Below the pieces are notes generated by a model. The model saw only the letters and a program-made list of their open reading frames with translations, did no database searches and was not told where the DNA came from. A stretch of 10,299 nucleotides of DNA, taken from positions 1 to 10,299 of the forward strand of contig JALLPB010001343.1 in NCBI GenBank assembly GCA_036939975.1, in the 5' to 3' direction. The stretch's first letter is position 1, and every line of letters starts with the position of its first letter. Shown here in pieces: positions 1 through 6,536 of this stretch. The translations under genes and the position numbers were made by a program. The stretch is from Cyclostephanos tholiformis (Eukaryota > Bacillariophyta > Thalassiosirophyceae > Thalassiosirales > Thalassiosiraceae).

Positions 1-49
<49 letters not shown>
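1..49. repeat. 49-nt poly-G homopolymer at the window edge
   Basis: Forty-nine consecutive G bases open the window, followed by T at 50. The downstream receptor frame stays open through the run because GGG is glycine, but polyglycine is implausible at this point, just before the fourth helix of a seven-helix receptor. The run could be a sequencing or assembly artefact at a contig edge, or a real mononucleotide tract at which assembly failed. Shorter G/C runs elsewhere in the window show that such tracts do occur in this genome. Confidence 0.9.
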
Positions 50-50
<1 letters not shown>

Positions 51-2243
51 GGACGTCCGGTGCGGATCAAGATCACGAACGGTCAGGTAATGAGGGTTAC
101 GTCATTATTGTGCCTGCCGCAATTATTCCTCCAATTGATAATTGCGGGCGTGCCGTACACGAGGTCGACGCTTCGCGTCGCGAATCACGACGTATATGGA
201 ATCGACGTATCCGATTACGAGTGTCGTAGTCATGCGGGGGAGGGAGGGAGGTATTGGTCGACGTTCGCTAGCGTATTGTTCGCCGCGCTGCCGTACTGTT
301 GCGCGTATCTGCTCAATATACGGCCCAAGAAGGAACGGGAGGAGCTACCGGATATCATCGACGAGCGTCGTCAGTTGGGAGGGGCGTTCTGGGTGGTCGT
401 TCGCGTCCTCGTCATCACGATACCCATCATCGTCATGTCGGAACATTATTATGCCATGGCCATACGTACCTATGCCACCATATGTCAAGTCCTCGGACTC
501 TCCATCTCCCTGTGTTATTACATCGGCTTTCTCAAGCTTTCCACCCTAAGATCGAATGGGACGAATTCGACCGGTCAGTACAATTACGGTGCGGGCGGAC
601 AGCTCCGCGGTAGGAGTTCGGCGGGCTATGCGGTGAAAATGGCACAGATGTATGCCACGATAGGGCGGACGGAGGAAACGCTCGAATTGATCGACGACAC
701 CCTCGACGGCTGGAAGAGAGGGAGCAGGGGGGGGATCCTGGTCAATCAGGATGCCACGGAGGATATCGGTTGCGGATTCACCAAAAATGACCTGAAGAAT
801 TTAGAGCAAGACGAGCTCGAGATGGTAATTCAGCTCCTAATAATCAAGGGGGACGCGCTAATGAAGATCAATGGACTTGCTGGCTTCCCGATGTCCGCGG
901 AGATTAATATCAGCGCCATGAGAATCTTCGAGAACTGCCCGGCCTCCAAGAAGATGAAGGACATTTCTGTTATGTTTCCGATATATAATAGAGTCGCTCT
1001 GCAGCTGAAGGGAGGCGTGATCGCACAGGACGAGGCGTGTTCCCTGGAGATGGACCTCGCCGAAAGATTCTGTCACGAGGCGCAAGTGCAGTCGTATCAT
1101 TTCGCGAGGGCCCTTGGTCATCTCGCCGAGTGGTACGGCCGAATCGGGTCGATCGAGAACGCGTTCAAGTACTTCGACATAATGGCGGCTGTCTACATGC
1201 CGATCGAACACCCGTCTCGAATAACTGCTGCATACGCCGTCGATCGATGCGCTGTGACATATGCCGTTAGTTGTCTTTGGCATTTGCAGATGGGGGATGC
1301 CGAGAAGGCGATACAAAGATGTGAGCAAGTCATTGAAGAAATACTCCCAAGCTACGATAAGAACGATTCGATCGGAACGTACCAAATCCTTTGGCCCATC
1401 ATCCGTGTATTGAAATGGAATGGTCGAGTGGACAGAGCAAGAGATGTTTACAACCAATGGGTACCAGCAGGGATTGAATCTCATTTCTCCGTGGGTTGTC
1501 TCCATAAACCGATGTGTTTGCTTCTCAAAATTTGTGATGGTAGCTCAGTGGAGTATAACACAGAAGACATGGAAGCTGATATTGGCACGGCACTTACTTT
1601 TGATATGGGAGATTTCGGCGACTTGATCTTAGTATGTGATGGTTGGTCAGCAAAGACTTTGGCAGCTGAGCTTTGTCTTCATCTTGCCCGGAGACTTGAG
1701 CCCGGGAATTCATCAAGAGAGAGGCTCATTGAAAGAGGTATTGTCATGTCAGCAATGGCCATGGCACGAACGACAACTTCAAATGGTATGATAAAACATA
1801 TCCTTGCATATGATGCTCACAAAGGTATAGATGATAGACTGCTGGAGTTGAGAAAACAAGACAATGCCGTGATCAAAAGAAGCGTTTATGATGGAAATGA
1901 AAGTATAATGCGATCGCTGCCGACAGATATCAAAGTAAACGGTTTTCTGAATGGACCAAAAAAGATTAGTGATGGCGAACTTGATTTTGCAAGCAGATTT
2001 ACTGTAAAAAGCGAGACTTTCAGTAGTACTGGATCAGCCTCGTCTACGCAGATGCGCAAAGTCACTTTCTCAAAAAGTTCGAAAGGGAGCAGAGAGAGCA
2101 ATGGTTTGGCTCCAAAGAGCTCAAGTTCCAAAAATGATACCCATAGTGATAAATCAGTCGGTGATGATGTGTCAGAATGTTCCCAGCTATCGCCGAATCC
2201 AGCCTTACATGCTAACAAGAGGCTTTCCGCGAATGTAAGCTAA
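51..2243 (+). CDS. Class C GPCR-like receptor, C-terminal half (TM4-TM7) fused to a TPR-like tail; 5' truncated
   Basis: Residue 1 is counted here at position 60, a GTG codon and not a true start. The first ATG (position 90) lies just before a helix, and the frame is open back into the poly-G run, so the gene is 5'-partial. Hydrophobic segments lie at about residues 13-32, 66-87, 107-127 and 137-160. They match TM4-TM7 of the metabotropic glutamate/GABA-B (7tm_3) fold: a KITNGQVM-type lead-in, a lone Cys55 in the second extracellular loop, a basic end to TM5 (NIRPKK), a short charged loop with an Arg/Gly entry to TM6, and a final helix ending in GFLKL. Residues 190-470 are helical with TPR-like units (about 190-220, 349-380, 389-427, 444-470). 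Residues 640-727 are Ser/Lys-rich and disordered. Inference: a plasma-membrane receptor whose tail binds partner proteins. The receptor assignment is fairly sure, the TPR class less so, and the ligand is unknown. No intron is seen. Confidence 0.72.
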   Translation, partial: GRPVRIKITNGQVMRVTSLLCLPQLFLQLIIAGVPYTRSTLRVANHDVYGIDVSDYECRSHAGEGGRYWSTFASVLFAALPYCCAYLLNIRPKKEREELPDIIDERRQLGGAFWVVVRVLVITIPIIVMSEHYYAMAIRTYATICQVLGLSISLCYYIGFLKLSTLRSNGTNSTGQYNYGAGGQLRGRSSAGYAVKMAQMYATIGRTEETLELIDDTLDGWKRGSRGGILVNQDATEDIGCGFTKNDLKNLEQDELEMVIQLLIIKGDALMKINGLAGFPMSAEINISAMRIFENCPASKKMKDISVMFPIYNRVALQLKGGVIAQDEACSLEMDLAERFCHEAQVQSYHFARALGHLAEWYGRIGSIENAFKYFDIMAAVYMPIEHPSRITAAYAVDRCAVTYAVSCLWHLQMGDAEKAIQRCEQVIEEILPSYDKNDSIGTYQILWPIIRVLKWNGRVDRARDVYNQWVPAGIESHFSVGCLHKPMCLLLKICDGSSVEYNTEDMEADIGTALTFDMGDFGDLILVCDGWSAKTLAAELCLHLARRLEPGNSSRERLIERGIVMSAMAMARTTTSNGMIKHILAYDAHKGIDDRLLELRKQDNAVIKRSVYDGNESIMRSLPTDIKVNGFLNGPKKISDGELDFASRFTVKSETFSSTGSASSTQMRKVTFSKSSKGSRESNGLAPKSSSSKNDTHSDKSVGDDVSECSQLSPNPALHANKRLSANVS

Positions 2244-2811
2244 TTACGCCACACAAGCCTGCCTGATTGGCACACCGACTCATCTGCGTAACGAAATCTT
2301 AATTCAACGAGTGGATTCGCGAAAATTTAAGCGCGTTAAATTCGTCATTTAAACCTTATGTGGTGAATTCTGTGGCCATTCGCTTCGAGTAAGATTATTT
2401 TTGGAACGGGGAGAAGCAATCTATTATGCCTTCCACATGTGTGAGAACGGTCATCGTTGTCCCCCCATGAAGCTCGGACGAAAGCCACGACGACGAGCCC
2501 GTCGCAGTCCACTCACGCAGTACATTTATGTAATATTTTCTCTGGGGTACTTGTTTGTAGTATCGTTCTGATTCATAAAATAGGTAGTACATTTAATCTA
2601 ATTGATGTTGCATCGGTTGACATCCTACCTACCATAACAGCTGCCCTTTTCATTGCATACTACGATTCCCTGCCGAACCGGCTTGACGTGTCGATCCTCC
2701 ATCCGGGCGTTCCCTGCCGTAGCCGTTCCCGGGATAATTCATGGAGCGTCGCGGGGTCGGAAACAATCTCCGCACTGATTATCCATCGAACGAAGCTTCC
2801 TTGGTGGTTGG

Positions 2812-2837
2812 ATCGATCGATCAATTGATCGATTGAT
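2812..2837. repeat. GATC-rich palindrome
   Basis: The 18 bases at 2816-2833 (ATCGATCAATTGATCGAT) are identical to their reverse complement. With one mismatch the symmetry extends to 26 bp at 2812-2837. It could be extruded as a cruciform or bound by a dimeric protein, or it could simply derive from a short GATC repeat. No role can be assigned. Confidence 0.7.
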
Positions 2838-3431
2838 TTTATTACGACTTTACGTTGTCATCGTAGTCCGTTAGAAAGGGAGGATAAGGATTAAAAGGAA
2901 ACGACGTCCGGATGGCGAGGAGTAATCTGAACATATTCGGAGTCGGCAATGGGAGGGAACTAGCACTTCGTTGCACAGGCTCATAAAGTTCAAAAAACAG
3001 CAGGTCTAAAAGTTAAGTATCCGACGTTCCGCACCCCAACAGAGCTGGAAAAAGGTCGTGTTAGACATCGAGTTCAAGGATTTGACGCTGACAAACCTTG
3101 TCGTGTTGCCATCATCAACACTCATACTGTTTCCCCCAGTTTCGTCATATCACAGGTAACATCATCATGACTTCGCAGGCTTATCCGCTTGTTGTTCGGC
3201 GCCGACGAGCGATCACCGTTGCCTTGACTCCGCCTTCTCTCTCTGATCGGCGCCGATGGTCTCATCTCACTCCAAGCATCGGCATCTTGACTTCGCTTCG
3301 CTTTGCTCTCAAGATTGCTACGTCTACGCGATCGGCTGGGTGACAAGTTTTTATCGTTGATGGCAATTGGCACTTCTCTCATCGAGCTGGCAATAAATGC
3401 CTCGATGTACCGATGGTCGACATCCTCTACC

Positions 3432-3461
3432 TTATTTTTGCATGACTTATTTTTGCATGAC
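3432..3461. repeat. 15-bp direct tandem duplication
   Basis: Two adjacent identical copies of TTATTTTTGCATGAC occupy 3432-3446 and 3447-3461. The identity is perfect, which suggests a recent slippage duplication. It lies in the gap between convergent genes, about 220 bp past the extended end of the minus-strand gene. Confidence 0.85.
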
Positions 3462-3684
3462 TCAACACCGGTGTCAACAGTGAGGTTGGTAATGACTCGC
3501 GAAAATGCGAGTGATGAGGTGATGATAATTTGGATTGCCCTTTCCTCGAGGATGATTATTTGTTCATGTTATTTGACAGTTTGTAAAGAAACCTAACAGC
3601 ATCCTTCTCGATTATAAAACCAACCACCTCGGCGTGAAGCGGATGATGTTGCCATTTTGACGCCCTGGCCATTAAAAAGAGTAG

Positions 3685-4055
3685 TCAAGGATTTTCATCG
3701 AGGGTTAGCTCAGTAACAACCGAGTCGCTACCACTCAGCAAGATATCAAAGTTGCGCTCGCTCAAATCGATTTCCTTTGGGCTTAACGGACGGCGAACCG
3801 CGGCTGCGGCGGCATTGCCGAATCGTAGGAGCAATGCAGGAGCAGTTCCGGACGATTCATCGCTGACTTTTTTCTCAGCTGCCGCGAGAAAATTTACCTC
3901 TGTTGTAAATGAGCTATATCCTTTTGTCGTAGAGGTTGGGCATCTTTTTCTCACGGGCATATAACTCGAACTCGATGGGATATGTTCTTTCATTTCGCCT
4001 CGATTTGTCTTTTTAGCCTTGCTGGGATAGCAACGAGGAGGAGGAGGAGGAGGAA
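3685..4055 (-). CDS. Probable true C-terminus of the minus-strand membrane protein, displaced by a frameshift
   Basis: Immediately beyond the 22-G run at 4056-4077, the neighbouring minus-strand frame stays open for 116 codons from RCYPSK to a TGA at 3685-3687. Its composition is protein-like: mixed polar and hydrophobic residues, an alanine-rich stretch, and an acidic end reading LLSGSDSVVTELTLDENP. The upstream frame instead ends within 21 codons in slippage-derived Ser codons. Removing one G or adding two would join the two frames. Both frames read the G run as proline, which fits either join. Inference: the gene really ends at 3685 and the break is a homopolymer length error or a genuine slippage allele. 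The alternative is that the tail is only a chance open frame. Confidence 0.45.
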
Positions 4056-5947
4056 GGGGGGGGGGGGGGGGGGGGGGTGGGGGAGTGCGTCCTCCCTGAC
4101 CTAGTCCCCTTGCTATTCTTGGATACATCGCTAGATGGTGATTTCTCTCCAATTCTATCATGATATTTCTCTTTCCTTCTGTCCTTGCAGGTCCTGCGAG
4201 AACTGCCCTTCGAACTCGCGCTTTTGTTACTGCCGGTCTTTGTAGGATTTTCACCGCTCGTCATCGTTCCTTCGATAGAAGAACTATCAAGACTCGTTTC
4301 GTGCAACGGAGACAAGTTGGATTGGAATGATTGCCTTCGTGGTAGTTGCGGCCGAGGTGGTCCATTACCAGAGGCGGTGGAAGCCAACTTTATTTTCGAT
4401 TCTCGTTGATTATCTTGTTGATCCGACGGAAGAGGAAGAGGAGGAGGAGAAGGAGGAGTAGAAGGAGGACGAGAAGCAGGAGGAGGACGAGGAGGAGGAC
4501 GAGGAGGAGGACGAGGAGGAGGAGGAATGTCCCATTGGCGATTAACTTTTTCGCTATATCTTGGAGACGAATGCTGATGGGTCCTTTCCCCCCTCGATTT
4601 TACGTTGACGTCAATCTCGGGGACATCCCCTCGTTTCGAATCATGATAGATATTCCAGCCGAGACGCACCCCGCGCGGATCCGAGTTCGAGCCGTCCCCG
4701 GTGGATCTCGGTGGGGTTCCCACCTCGTCGTCTTGGATGGCATTTCGCATATCGCGCGATCGGGCGGTCGCCCCGTGCCTTTGTCGGCGACGATGGATCT
4801 CGGTGGATCGACAACACCTGGCAGTATCGGGGTCTTTCACGCCATTGCGCCCCCCCCCCCGTTTGGGACCCGAGTCGTCGCGGAGGACGAATCCCCCCTC
4901 CTCGGGATCGGGGCCGACGCATTCCTCCCTGGGCGGCGCATCTCGACCCTTGACATGTGGCGAGGGATGAATGACAAACCCGGTAGTGCACATCATGCGT
5001 CGTCCATGTCGCCGAACGCCATCCTCGGCATCGATGTAATTTTGGTCTAGGACGATATCGTCCGAGGTGGTCGAGGCCGAGGTCCGCGTCGTATCCTCGG
5101 CATCGTTGTGCACGCGAACGATGGCATCGTCCTCGATCTTGGGGGCGACCGAACCGCCCCCTAGCTTGCCATCATCGAGCCTACCACTCGAGGGATGCCT
5201 CGATGGACGATGACCCACGCGCGTCGTCGATGCCATCGTCGTCGTCGTCCGCGACGTCATCGAGCGCGCCGCCGCGATTTCGATCAAGTATGACCTCCAA
5301 AGTAGCATGGCGACGATGAACGATATCCACGCCGTGACGGACGCATTCCCGAATTCGTGTCCCGGACCGCCCCGACGCGTGACGACCGCGACGTTGGCGC
5401 ATTGGAACATAACCAGCGGGGTGGCGACCGTCGCGAATAATGGGAGGATCGATCGCGACCACGACACCTCCCTTCCCGTCCCAATCCCGCTCCCACTCCA
5501 GCCGATTCTCGTCATCCACCGCCCAAACCCGCGACGAATGGAACTGCAACGACGAGTCGACGACGACGACGACGACGACGAACGACGACGACGACGTTGA
5601 TGACGACGACGACGTTGACGACGACGACGTGCCATCGCAATCGCCAATGACATCGAGGCCAGCAAGGCGGACCAAACGCATAGCCATCCTCCGATATTCG
5701 CGTTCGTGCAGTACGTCGTCGCGACTAGGTACGATCCATCGCACGACGGTCCGTACCTCGTCGATAGCAACGTCGATGCCGCGCACATGGACGAGAATAG
5801 GGCCATGAACGACAGCTCCGCGAACGAAGACGACGATGAAGATGTCGATTTCGACGACGACGGAGACGACGACGACGACGACGACGAGTATCGACGATCG
5901 CACGAGGGTGTCGATGACGTGCCATGGCATGCGAATGCGCATGCCAC
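4013..5947 (-). CDS. Four-helix membrane protein with long Ser/Pro-rich disordered tail (hypothetical)
   Basis: Residues are numbered from 5947, where the codon is GTG. The frame is open back to a stop at 5990-5992 without an ATG. The first in-frame ATG is at 5806 (residue 48), so either translation starts there or a 5' exon was missed. Helices lie at about 43-62, 86-106, 168-190 and 203-225, with cysteines 69, 80 and 90 around the first loop. An Arg/Ser homopolymer loop (107-133) separates helices 2 and 3. From residue 230 on the protein is hydrophilic: an acidic stretch, a Pro-rich block of PPPRPPPR type (475-507), then Ser/Lys-rich sequence ending in Pro and Ser runs. The ending is doubtful because it is produced by a 22-G homopolymer (see the tail feature). 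I do not recognise the family. The helix layout and coherent composition argue that it is real. It probably sits in a membrane with a long cytosolic tail. It is divergent from the gene at 6537. Confidence 0.6.
   Translation of the reverse strand: MACAFACHGTSSTPSCDRRYSSSSSSSSPSSSKSTSSSSSSFAELSFMALFSSMCAASTLLSTRYGPSCDGSYLVATTYCTNANIGGWLCVWSALLASMSLAIAMARRRRQRRRRHQRRRRRSSSSSSSSTRRCSSIRRGFGRWMTRIGWSGSGIGTGREVSWSRSILPLFATVATPLVMFQCANVAVVTRRGGPGHEFGNASVTAWISFIVAMLLWRSYLIEIAAARSMTSRTTTTMASTTRVGHRPSRHPSSGRLDDGKLGGGSVAPKIEDDAIVRVHNDAEDTTRTSASTTSDDIVLDQNYIDAEDGVRRHGRRMMCTTGFVIHPSPHVKGRDAPPREECVGPDPEEGGFVLRDDSGPKRGGGRNGVKDPDTARCCRSTEIHRRRQRHGATARSRDMRNAIQDDEVGTPPRSTGDGSNSDPRGVRLGWNIYHDSKRGDVPEIDVNVKSRGERTHQHSSPRYSEKVNRQWDIPPPPRPPPRPPPRPPPASRPPSTPPSPPPLPLPSDQQDNQRESKIKLASTASGNGPPRPQLPRRQSFQSNLSPLHETSLDSSSIEGTMTSGENPTKTGSNKSASSKGSSRRTCKDRRKEKYHDRIGEKSPSSDVSKNSKGTRSGRTHSPTPPPPPPPSSSSSSSLLSQQG
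4037..4083. repeat. GGA repeat running into a 22-G homopolymer
   Basis: A short GGA triplet array (about 4037-4054) leads into an uninterrupted run of 22 G at 4056-4077, then T and five more G. On the minus strand this codes for proline followed by serine in one frame and for proline in the next. It marks the apparent frame break of the minus-strand gene. Confidence 0.9.
4427..4526. repeat. GGA/GGAC purine-rich microsatellite inside the minus-strand gene
   Basis: Purine-rich repeats of GAGGAG and GAGGAGGAC type cover about 100 bp. On the coding (minus) strand they read as the PPPRPPPR-type proline block of the membrane protein tail. The 9-bp GAGGAGGAC unit gives the regular Pro-Pro-Arg-Pro spacing. 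It is a coding, slippage-prone microsatellite. Confidence 0.75.
5554..5632. repeat. (GAC)n trinucleotide repeat coding for the Arg/Ser loop
   Basis: Imperfect GAC/CGA triplets fill this stretch. On the minus strand they encode the Arg and Ser runs between helices 2 and 3 of the membrane protein. All three minus-strand frames read as homopolymers here (Arg, Ser or Val), so a frame error inside the tract would be hard to notice. Confidence 0.8.
5824..5889. repeat. (GAC)n trinucleotide repeat at the 5' end of the minus-strand gene
   Basis: A second imperfect GAC/CGA tract. In the minus-strand gene frame it codes for the Ser-rich segment just before the first helix. Because it precedes the first in-frame ATG at 5806, it may be N-terminal coding sequence or, if translation starts at 5806, 5' untranslated sequence or intron. 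Confidence 0.75.
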
Positions 5948-6088
5948 CAGGTAGGCGCTACCAAACCGCCATCGTGGGCTTCTGCCGGACTACGCTGGAG
6001 GAGGTGTCTGTCATTGTTTGCGCCGCGATTATTCTTTGGTGCTCTTTTTGTGTCATTTTTTCTCCAGGCTACAATACAGCTACACTCG

Positions 6089-6137
6089 ATGTGTCATTGT
6101 TTTTTTGCTTGTCAATGTGTCATTGTTTTTTTGCTTG
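6089..6137. repeat. 26-bp direct tandem repeat with T7 tract
   Basis: Two units share ATGTGTCATTGTTTTTTTGC plus TTG (6089-6111 and 6115-6137) and are separated by TCA, giving a 26-bp period. Related fragments (TGTCATTG near 6010, TGTGTCATTTTTTT near 6049) lie just upstream, which suggests an older array that has decayed. Confidence 0.85.
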
Positions 6138-6192
6138 ATTGGCGCTGAGATTTTATGAGAGAGACCTCGTATTTTTTATGACCTCCTTTTCA

Positions 6193-6338
6193 GATTTATC
6201 TACCTATTAATTTGGTTAACTAGAGCTAAGTACATGGTCCCATATTTTGTATGGAGATTTGTCTAGTAATTTTGTTAACATTTTTGTATGGAGATTTATC
6301 TAGTAATTTTGTTAACTAGAGCTTAGTACATGGTCCCA
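6193..6338. repeat. Nested direct repeats in the divergent promoter region
   Basis: A 35-bp unit beginning TTTTGTATGGAGATTT occurs at 6245-6279 and 6282-6316 with one mismatch (period 37). A 28-bp unit, GTTAACTAGAGC followed by a T/A difference and then AGTACATGGTCCCA, occurs at 6215-6242 and 6311-6338. A degenerate copy of the first unit at 6193-6220 precedes the first copy of the second. The order is therefore A', B, A, A, B, consistent with one segmental and one local duplication. Each A unit ends in the palindrome GTTAAC. Confidence 0.85.
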
Positions 6339-6340
6339 GC

Positions 6341-6507
6341 GACACTCCAAAAAAGGCACCACCAACAATTATTTTTGAATATCGGGAATCAATGTGGGTG
6401 TACTAGTAGGTATTCTATTTTTTTGGCGGGACTTATAGCCCCAGTCATTTTTTTCCGCGGTTTTTAAGATACCACGGCTTGACATTTTAAAAAAAATTTG
6501 GAGTGTC
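6341..6507. repeat. 11-bp inverted repeats enclosing a 167-bp segment
   Basis: GACACTCCAAA at 6341-6351 is matched by its exact reverse complement at 6497-6507, with A-rich sequence just inside both arms. The enclosed segment is A/T-rich and non-coding and ends 29 bp before the start codon of the nuclear gene. This is the form of a small MITE-like element, but I see no clear target-site duplication, so mobility is not shown. Confidence 0.45.
6420..6431 (+). promoter_or_regulatory. E2F-like motif
   Basis: TTTTTGGCGGGA lies about 105 bp upstream of the ATG at 6537 and matches the E2F/DP consensus core (TTTSGCGG form). In eukaryotes such sites usually drive G1/S expression. It is a single motif match, so chance is possible. 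If it is functional, the nuclear protein gene would be regulated with the cell cycle. Confidence 0.3.
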
Positions 6508-6536
6508 CTCTTTTAAGAGACTCAAAGATATTAACA

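Larger units (their letters stand above)
2244..3684. other. Intergenic stretch without a convincing gene
   Basis: This 1.4-kb gap lies between two convergent genes. It contains short open frames on both strands. None of the longer ones has all of an ATG, believable composition and a domain I can name. The stretch holds a palindrome near 2812-2837, a startless protein-like frame at 2964-3167, two copies of the GGCGCC-centred palindrome CGGCGCCG near 3198-3255 and a 15-bp tandem duplication at 3432-3461. Presumably it also contains both 3' untranslated regions. I found no tRNA-like cloverleaf by eye. Confidence 0.5.
5990..6536. promoter_or_regulatory. Divergent intergenic region with repeats
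   Basis: About 550 bp separate the 5' ends of the minus-strand membrane gene and the plus-strand nuclear gene, so both promoters should lie here. The stretch is much richer in A/T than the coding sequence on either side. It holds a 26-bp tandem repeat (6089-6137), a 28-bp direct repeat pair and a 35-bp direct repeat pair (6215-6338), an 11-bp inverted repeat pair (6341-6351 and 6497-6507) and an E2F-like site. No convincing TATA box is seen. An 18-codon ATG frame on the minus strand (6014 down to 5958) could be a first exon or an upstream ORF of the membrane gene. Confidence 0.5.

Noticed and set aside
858..1505. Minus-strand 215-codon open frame inside the receptor gene
   Set aside because: It is antisense to the helical-repeat region and has no recognisable domain. 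The plus-strand frame is longer and coherent.
2457..2828. Plus-strand 123-codon frame in the gap
   Set aside because: It begins at TTG with no ATG near its 5' end, has no domain and no helix pattern, and overlaps the palindrome at its end.
2912..2986. 24-codon ATG frame after AGGATTAAAAGGAAA
   Set aside because: It is too short, and nothing around it supports translation in a eukaryote.
3122..3382. Minus-strand 86-codon ATG frame rich in Arg/Ser
   Set aside because: It has a true ATG but only low-complexity RS-type sequence, overlaps other open frames, and has no supporting motif. I could not separate it from chance.
5181..5942. Minus-strand 253-codon frame starting MRIRMPWH
   Set aside because: It has an ATG, but the repeat tracts read as Val runs and it lacks the helix pattern and coherent tail of the overlapping frame. 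Its first codons are still of interest for the unresolved 5' end.
6498..6536. Extending the nuclear protein upstream to the TTG at 6498
   Set aside because: TTG is not a normal start in eukaryotic nuclear genes. ATG 6537 has a good context, and the extension overlaps the inverted repeat arm.
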